A DNA stretch of 28,214 nt from an uncultured Dialister sp. (GTDB lineage Bacteria; Bacillota; Negativicutes; Veillonellales; Dialisteraceae). Positions 22,829 to 28,214 of this stretch are shown one piece after another. A program made the position numbers and the translations under genes. The stretch lies in contig NZ_UPZP01000019.1 of NCBI RefSeq assembly GCF_900538805.1, forward strand, positions 1 through 28,214, given 5' to 3'. Positions within the stretch are counted from its first letter, which is position 1. Every line of letters begins with the position of its first letter. Under the pieces are notes generated by a model, which saw only the letters and a list, made by a program, of their open reading frames with translations, ran no database searches and was not told the origin of the DNA.

Positions 22829-23562
22829 AGGCCTGAAGGCCTGAGGTTTGACATCCGCTTCGCGGATGAAGGAGCTTAAGTTTCTTAAGTTTGACACGGC
22901 CTTCGGCCATGAGGGTTGTGGTGGGCGCCTGTGGCGCCAGTATAAAAGCCGCCTTGGAGCGGCGGCCCCCTTTGGTGCCTGCATGGACACGCCCTGGTGG
23001 GCGTGAGGGTTCAGAAGGTGCAAAGGGTTCAAAGGTTTGACGGGCCCTATGGCCCAAGGGTTGTGGTGGGCGCCTGCGGCGCCAGTATGAATGCCGCCTG
23101 CGGCGGCGCCCCCTTTGGTGCCTGTCGGCACCACCTTTCCCCCGCTAAAGCGGTGGGACTATGGACGCTCAGCATTGTGCCACATGATGCAGAAGGTAAG
23201 CGTGGAGGTTTTATTCTGCCCCCTGCATAGGGGGAAGTCCGGCGCAGCCGGATAAGGGGCGGCCACCGTAGGTGGCCAATCTTGCTAAAGCTGCATGGAG
23301 GAGATGGCTGCCGATTGTCAGTCAGGTAAACAATGGAGTATCATTACCGTGCTTCACCTCGTACACCCTTTTGCCACTACGTGGCATTTCCCCTCAAGGG
23401 GAAACGAGAGATAGCGGCGGGAAGAAATGTTTACGTTATCTTAGTTTTATAAAACTGCGCCCGTAGGGCGCCACCACAACCCTTTGAACCTTCTGAACCT
23501 TTTGAACCCGGGCGCCCATGTGGCCCCATGGGCGCCACCTCAACCCTCACGCCGAAGGCGTG
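22829..23562. repeat. Dense field of short palindromes with 3-4-base loops
   Basis: The 830-bp gap between cpaE and tadB holds no credible gene. It contains at least 14 short GC-rich palindromes, most with 6-7-bp stems and 3-base loops: for example at 22853-22867, 22924-22938, 22988-23005, 23069-23083, 23093-23107, 23117-23132, 23238-23252, 23261-23277, 23372-23386, 23387-23403, 23457-23472 and 23548-23562. A ~70-bp block (GGGTTGTGGTGGGCGCC...CCCCCTTTGGTGCCTG) is repeated at about 22913 and 23058. Part of it returns inverted at about 23470-23510 next to AACCTT-type 9-mers. Confidence 0.8.
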
Positions 23563-23621
23563 TCAAACCTGAGAACCCTGTTTTGTATGATTCCCTCTTT
23601 AATTTTTTTCTACCTCCGTGT

Positions 23622-23627
23622 TATAAT
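23622..23627 (+). promoter_or_regulatory. Candidate extended -10 promoter of tadB
   Basis: TG-T-TATAAT is an extended -10 element 25 bases before the tadB ATG. The -35 region is poor. It suggests tadB is transcribed independently of the genes beyond the palindrome field. Confidence 0.5.
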
Positions 23628-23651
23628 TCAGTCAGGAAGGAGAATGTCAGG

Positions 23652-24614
23652 ATGATACTTTTATTTTCATTACTTTTCGCCTTTCTGTTCTTTATTCTTC
23701 TCTTCCTTGGCCTTACGGCAGTTCTGCGGCGGAGGAGGGAGATGGCGGAGCGTATCCAGATGTACTCCGGGTACCGGCCTTCTGTGGTACGAAAGGCTTC
23801 TCCCTTTGAGATGCTTCGGAGCCGGCTCCATGAGATTTTTGCGGAGAAGGCGAAGCGCTCCGGTACATCCGGGCGGAGCCGGCTGGATCTGATGATGGTG
23901 CGGGCGGGGCTTCCTTTGCTGGGGGCGGAATTTCTGGCCATTTCTGCGGGGCTGTCCCTTCTGGTATTTGTCATCTTTGCACTGGCCACTTTGAATCCTG
24001 TCACCGGCCTTCTGGCGGTGCTTCTCTTCCTGGCGGCGGACTTTGTGTTCGTACAGCGGAGAATCGCCAAGCGTCTCAATAATTTCCAGCGCCAGCTGGC
24101 GGACTGTCTCTCTCTGGTGGCGAACTCTCTGCGGGCCGGATTCTCTTTCCTGCAGACCATGGAAATCATTTCCCGGGAAATGGAACCGCCCATGTCGTCG
24201 GAGTTTGAAAAAGTCATGAGAGATACGAGCCTGGGAAAATCCCTGGATGAGGCTCTCCATGATATGGATGAAAGGGTGGGCAGTGCTGACTTCTCCCTGG
24301 TGATAACGGCTGTTCTCATCCAGCAGCAGGTAGGCGGCAACCTGGCTACCATTTTGGATACCATCAGGAATACCATTTCGGAGCGTATCCGTATCCGACG
24401 CGAAGTGAATACATTGACTGCGCAGGGCAAGATGTCGGGCATCGTATTGGCCTGCATTCCTGTGGCATTGGCTTTATTTTTCTACGTTTCTTCACCGGAA
24501 TACCTGGAGCCGCTTCTTACTACCGATATAGGAAAGATGGCTATTGTTGGAGCTACATTCCTGGTGATTGTGGGCTTTGCCATCATCCGAAAAATTGTAG
24601 ATATTAAGGTCTAG
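23652..24614 (+). CDS. tadB: Tad inner-membrane platform protein TadB
   Basis: A 320-residue protein with an N-terminal membrane segment (1-25), a central pair (about 94-135), a T2SSF domain (FQRQLADCLSLVANSLRAGFSFLQTMEI, then IQQQVGGNLATILDTI) and a C-terminal pair of membrane segments. TadB and TadC form the platform that TadA drives during pilus assembly. I chose the ATG at 23652 (MILLFSLLF) because GAAGGAG lies nine bases upstream. A longer frame back to 23484 only translates noncoding repeats. It is separated from tadA and tadC by flp and the tadE-like gene, which is unusual. Confidence 0.92.
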   Translation: MILLFSLLFAFLFFILLFLGLTAVLRRRREMAERIQMYSGYRPSVVRKASPFEMLRSRLHEIFAEKAKRSGTSGRSRLDLMMVRAGLPLLGAEFLAISAGLSLLVFVIFALATLNPVTGLLAVLLFLAADFVFVQRRIAKRLNNFQRQLADCLSLVANSLRAGFSFLQTMEIISREMEPPMSSEFEKVMRDTSLGKSLDEALHDMDERVGSADFSLVITAVLIQQQVGGNLATILDTIRNTISERIRIRREVNTLTAQGKMSGIVLACIPVALALFFYVSSPEYLEPLLTTDIGKMAIVGATFLVIVGFAIIRKIVDIKV

Positions 24615-24628
24615 CTTTATTTCGGTAG

Positions 24629-24647
24629 AAAGCCATTTTGGCTTTTT
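24629..24647 (+). terminator. Weak terminator or processing hairpin between tadB and flp
   Basis: AAAGCC pairs with GGCTTT around a 5-base loop, followed by TTATAT. The stem is short (6 bp). It may help set the pilin mRNA apart from tadB mRNA. Confidence 0.4.
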
Positions 24648-24693
24648 ATATAATCATTGATTGCAGAAAGTCAACGAGAGGGGGTGAATTCCT

Positions 24694-24918
24694 ATGATGT
24701 CCTTAGCAAAACAGGTGTATGATTACTACTTCAGACCTTATCTCGGTGAAAAAGGCCAGGACATGGTCGAATATGCACTGATGCTGGCTATTATCGTTGG
24801 CATTGGCTGGCTGATTTACAAACAGGCCGGTCTGGCAAACAGCATTAACAACGTATTCTCTAATGCGAACAGCCTTATGGAAGCTGCTAACAGCCAGTCT
24901 GCTGGTACTACAACTTAA
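24694..24918 (+). CDS. flp: Flp-type major pilin
   Basis: A 74-residue prepilin with a 21-residue basic leader and the class III cleavage region GEKG-QDMVEYALMLAIIV. Cleavage is expected after Gly21, leaving Glu5 and Tyr6 of the mature pilin (Glu26, Tyr27 here) in the order typical of Flp pilins. One hydrophobic helix (about 28-43) and a short Asn/Ser/Thr-rich tail follow. GGGGGTG lies about nine bases before tandem ATG codons (24694, 24697). The gene has its own strong terminator downstream, as expected for a highly expressed pilin. Confidence 0.93.
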   Translation: MMSLAKQVYDYYFRPYLGEKGQDMVEYALMLAIIVGIGWLIYKQAGLANSINNVFSNANSLMEAANSQSAGTTT

Positions 24919-24970
24919 TCCTTGGTTCTTTGGGGTGAATTGCAAAGAGCTTCTGCGCAAGCAGGAGTTC

Positions 24971-25011
24971 TTTGGAAAGGCGGCCAATAGTGCATTGGCC
25001 GTTTTTCCAAA
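24971..25011 (+). terminator. Long terminator hairpin after flp
   Basis: CGGCCAAT (24981-24988) pairs with ATTGGCCG (24994-25001), followed by five T. The flanks TTTGGAAA and TTTCCAAA extend the stem to about 18 bp through two G-U pairs. It lies between flp and the tadE-like gene and should end or protect most flp transcripts. Confidence 0.85.
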
Positions 25012-25055
25012 GAATAATGAATCAATTTATATATGGAACGAAAGGAGGAACCATC

Positions 25056-25580
25056 GTGAAAAAACAGGGCGGACAGGATATCGTGGAATTCGCTTTGATG
25101 ATTCCTCTTTTTATGGCATTTTTGGTGGGAATTGCTTTATTTGGCCTGTATTTCAGTGACTGGGTGACCTACAATAATTTGGCACGGTCCATGGCCAGAG
25201 AGGCGGCTGTTGCAACGGCTTCAATTCAGAAAGATGATAATCAAAACGAAATAGTGGTGAGAGATCCTTCTTTTGATAGGATTGCACAAGAATATGTTAA
25301 ATACTATAAGGGGGTTACGACCCATATATATCTTTTAACGGATGATAGCATTAAATTCTCGATAGTTGATAATGATAAAAAGATAATACGAGATTCTGAT
25401 ACAACAAAGCAGAATCCTCCATACTCAGTAAAGGTAGAGCTGCATCTGAGCAAGAACTCAGATGACACAGGCTTTTTACTGGGGGTGAAGAATCTGAGAA
25501 TTATTATTCCTGATTCAATGGATATTACTTACTACATGTATGCTGAGAATGACCCAAGAAATCAATCAACACAAAGTTGA
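25056..25580 (+). CDS. TadE-like pseudopilin
   Basis: A 174-residue protein with a very short leader (MKKQGG) and the TadE-type segment QDIVEFALMIPLFMAFLVGIALFGLYF, with the Glu-Phe expected after prepilin cleavage. The globular C-terminal part (about 60-174) matches nothing I recognise. The start is a GTG at 25056 with GGAGG seven bases upstream; a longer frame back to 24972 would run through the flp terminator. The C-terminal part is markedly more AT-rich than tadA and tadC, which may mean it varies fast or was exchanged. Confidence 0.82.
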   Translation: MKKQGGQDIVEFALMIPLFMAFLVGIALFGLYFSDWVTYNNLARSMAREAAVATASIQKDDNQNEIVVRDPSFDRIAQEYVKYYKGVTTHIYLLTDDSIKFSIVDNDKKIIRDSDTTKQNPPYSVKVELHLSKNSDDTGFLLGVKNLRIIIPDSMDITYYMYAENDPRNQSTQS

Positions 25581-25611
25581 CTATTATTTCACTACAAAGG
25601 GGATGTAAACC

Positions 25612-27006
<1,395 letters not shown>

Positions 27007-27008
27007 CC

Positions 27009-27941
27009 ATGCTGGCTCTTTCCATATCCATCGCCCTGGCCCTCTTCTTCTTCCTGGCTTTGTCGGTGCTGGCGCTGAAACGGTTCGGCGAAAGAGAAGT
27101 GAAACGCCGGCTTGATACCTTCCGCGATGAAACGGAAGAGGAGGAAGAGGAAACAGGGGAAGACGACCTGAAAAAGATTCCTCTCTACCAGCGTACCGTA
27201 GGACGGCTCCTGGCTCACGTGATGGAATTTCTGTCCAACTTCGCCCCCTCCTCCATGCCCAAAATCATGGAAAAGCGCATCATGCTGGCAGGGAAACAGG
27301 GCATATGGAAGGTGCGCCCGGTGGTGGGCATCTGGTTCTTCTCCATGATTTTCTGCGGCCTCATGGGCTTTTATTACACCACAAAGAACCCCATGGACAC
27401 AGTCCAGGGTCTCTGCGTCGTATGGGGCAGCTTCCTCTTCGGTGCCCTCCTTCCCTTCGGCGTTTTCAACCATATCATCCGGAAAAGACAGGACCTCATC
27501 ATCCGCCAGCTGCCGGATGTGCTTGACCTCCTTTCCATTTCCGTGCAGGCCGGCCTTTCCCTGGACGGCGCCATGCGTAAAGTGGTGGAACGGATGGAAG
27601 GCCCCTTAATCGATGAATTCCGCCGCATGCTCCGGGATACAAGAATGGGCATGACCCGCCGCCGCTCCATGCAGCTCATGGCCAAACGCTGCGACGTGCA
27701 GGACGTATACCTCTTCGTCATGTCCGTGGTGCAGTCCGAGCGCCTTGGCGCTTCCATGTCCGATACCCTGGTTATCCAGGCCGAAAACATGAGAGACCTA
27801 AGGCGCCAGAGAGCCAGAACCCAGGCCATGAAGGCCCCGGTAAAAATGGTCTTCCCCCTGGTCTTCTGCATTTTCCCCGCCATCTTCGTAGTAGTGCTCC
27901 TGCCGTCGCTCATTTCCCTCATGCAGACCATGGGGAAGTGA
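27009..27941 (+). CDS. tadC: Tad inner-membrane platform protein TadC
   Basis: A 310-residue protein with an N-terminal membrane segment (1-22), an acidic linker (TEEEEEETGEDD), two central membrane segments (about 103-155), a T2SSF domain (RQLPDVLDLLSISVQAGLSLDGAM and QSERLGASMSDTLVIQAENM) and a C-terminal hydrophobic hairpin. It partners TadB. GGAGGAAGG lies about 11 bases before the ATG, within the last tadA codons, so translation is coupled. Its final codons (ATG GGG AAG TGA) are the first bases of the tandem repeat that follows. Confidence 0.94.
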   Translation: MLALSISIALALFFFLALSVLALKRFGEREVKRRLDTFRDETEEEEEETGEDDLKKIPLYQRTVGRLLAHVMEFLSNFAPSSMPKIMEKRIMLAGKQGIWKVRPVVGIWFFSMIFCGLMGFYYTTKNPMDTVQGLCVVWGSFLFGALLPFGVFNHIIRKRQDLIIRQLPDVLDLLSISVQAGLSLDGAMRKVVERMEGPLIDEFRRMLRDTRMGMTRRRSMQLMAKRCDVQDVYLFVMSVVQSERLGASMSDTLVIQAENMRDLRRQRARTQAMKAPVKMVFPLVFCIFPAIFVVVLLPSLISLMQTMGK

Positions 27942-28214
27942 GCCGCTTCCCTTAAAACTTGCCTCCTCCATCTATGGGGAAGTGAGCCGTTTTCCTTAAA
28001 ACTTGCTTCCCCTCATCTATGGGGGGGAGGGGGACCGCGTTTCTTTAAAACTTGCCTCCTCCATCTATGGGGAAGTGAGCCGTTTTCCTTAAAACTTGCT
28101 TCCCCTCATCTATGGGGGGGAGGGGGACCGCGTTTCTTTAAAACTTGCCTCCTCCATCTATGGGGAAGTGAGCCGTTTTCCTTAAAACTTGCTTCCCCTC
28201 ATCTATGGGGGGGA
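27932..28214. repeat. 93-bp tandem repeat array starting at the tadC stop codon
   Basis: The unit starting GGGGAAGTGAGCCG occurs at 27976, 28069 and 28162 (cut by the window edge), exactly 93 bp apart and nearly identical. Each unit has two related halves of 45 and 48 bp sharing CGTTTTC(C)TTAAAACTTGC and CATCTATGGGG. A partial first half (27934 on) contains the end of tadC and its TGA. No frame or terminator is evident. The array may continue past the window. Confidence 0.9.

Noticed and set aside
23272..23466. 64-codon frame in the palindrome field
   Set aside because: It reads through several palindromes, has no family match I recognise and no ribosome binding site.

Overview
The window looks like chromosomal DNA from a Gram-negative-envelope Firmicute of the class Negativicutes, most likely Dialister or a close relative. 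This rests on the gene order obgE-yhbY-proB-nadD-yqeK-LCP-rsfS, on the presence of a secretin-containing Tad pilus, and on an Rpn nuclease with tetrapeptide repeats. It is inferred from gene content, not from a database search.

Region 1 (1-7060) is core genome. lexA reads rightward behind a dyad that contains its -10 box. It meets a leftward operon of nine genes (obgE, yhbY, proB, a 51-codon membrane-protein gene, nadD, yqeK, an LCP gene, rsfS, a CvfB-like S1 gene) at a perfect 18-bp bidirectional terminator. The genes overlap or nearly abut. They cover ribosome assembly and silencing, proline and NAD synthesis, and envelope assembly.

Region 2 (about 7130-10600) is a repeat-bounded accessory island. 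Two 257-bp direct repeats, each preceded by a ~170-bp hairpin element, flank an Rpn-type PD-(D/E)XK nuclease gene, an extra free-standing copy of its C-terminal module, a terminator, and a block of 214-bp tandem repeats. The rpn gene has a strong internal ribosome binding site in front of its C-terminal domain. The same start context precedes the free-standing copy. This matches the gene-within-gene toxin/antitoxin design reported for E. coli Rpn proteins, with an added second antitoxin-like cassette. It is the most interesting system in the window.

Region 3 (10629-16900) is an AT-richer surface-glycan module: an acyltransferase-3 protein, a GT-C-like membrane protein, an FAD-dependent oxidoreductase and a DUF6056-like membrane protein.

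Region 4 (17000-28214) is a Tad (Flp) pilus locus in an unusual order: cpaB, cpaC, a four-helix-bundle (S23/IVP) gene, two tadZ/cpaE paralogs, tadB, flp, a tadE-like gene, tadA, tadC. A prepilin peptidase, a TadD-like protein and further pseudopilins are not seen and may lie past the right edge. Noncoding gaps in this locus are full of repeats: 186-bp tandem copies, GGTTCA-type 9-mers, a dense field of short palindromes, and a 93-bp tandem array that begins at the tadC stop codon.
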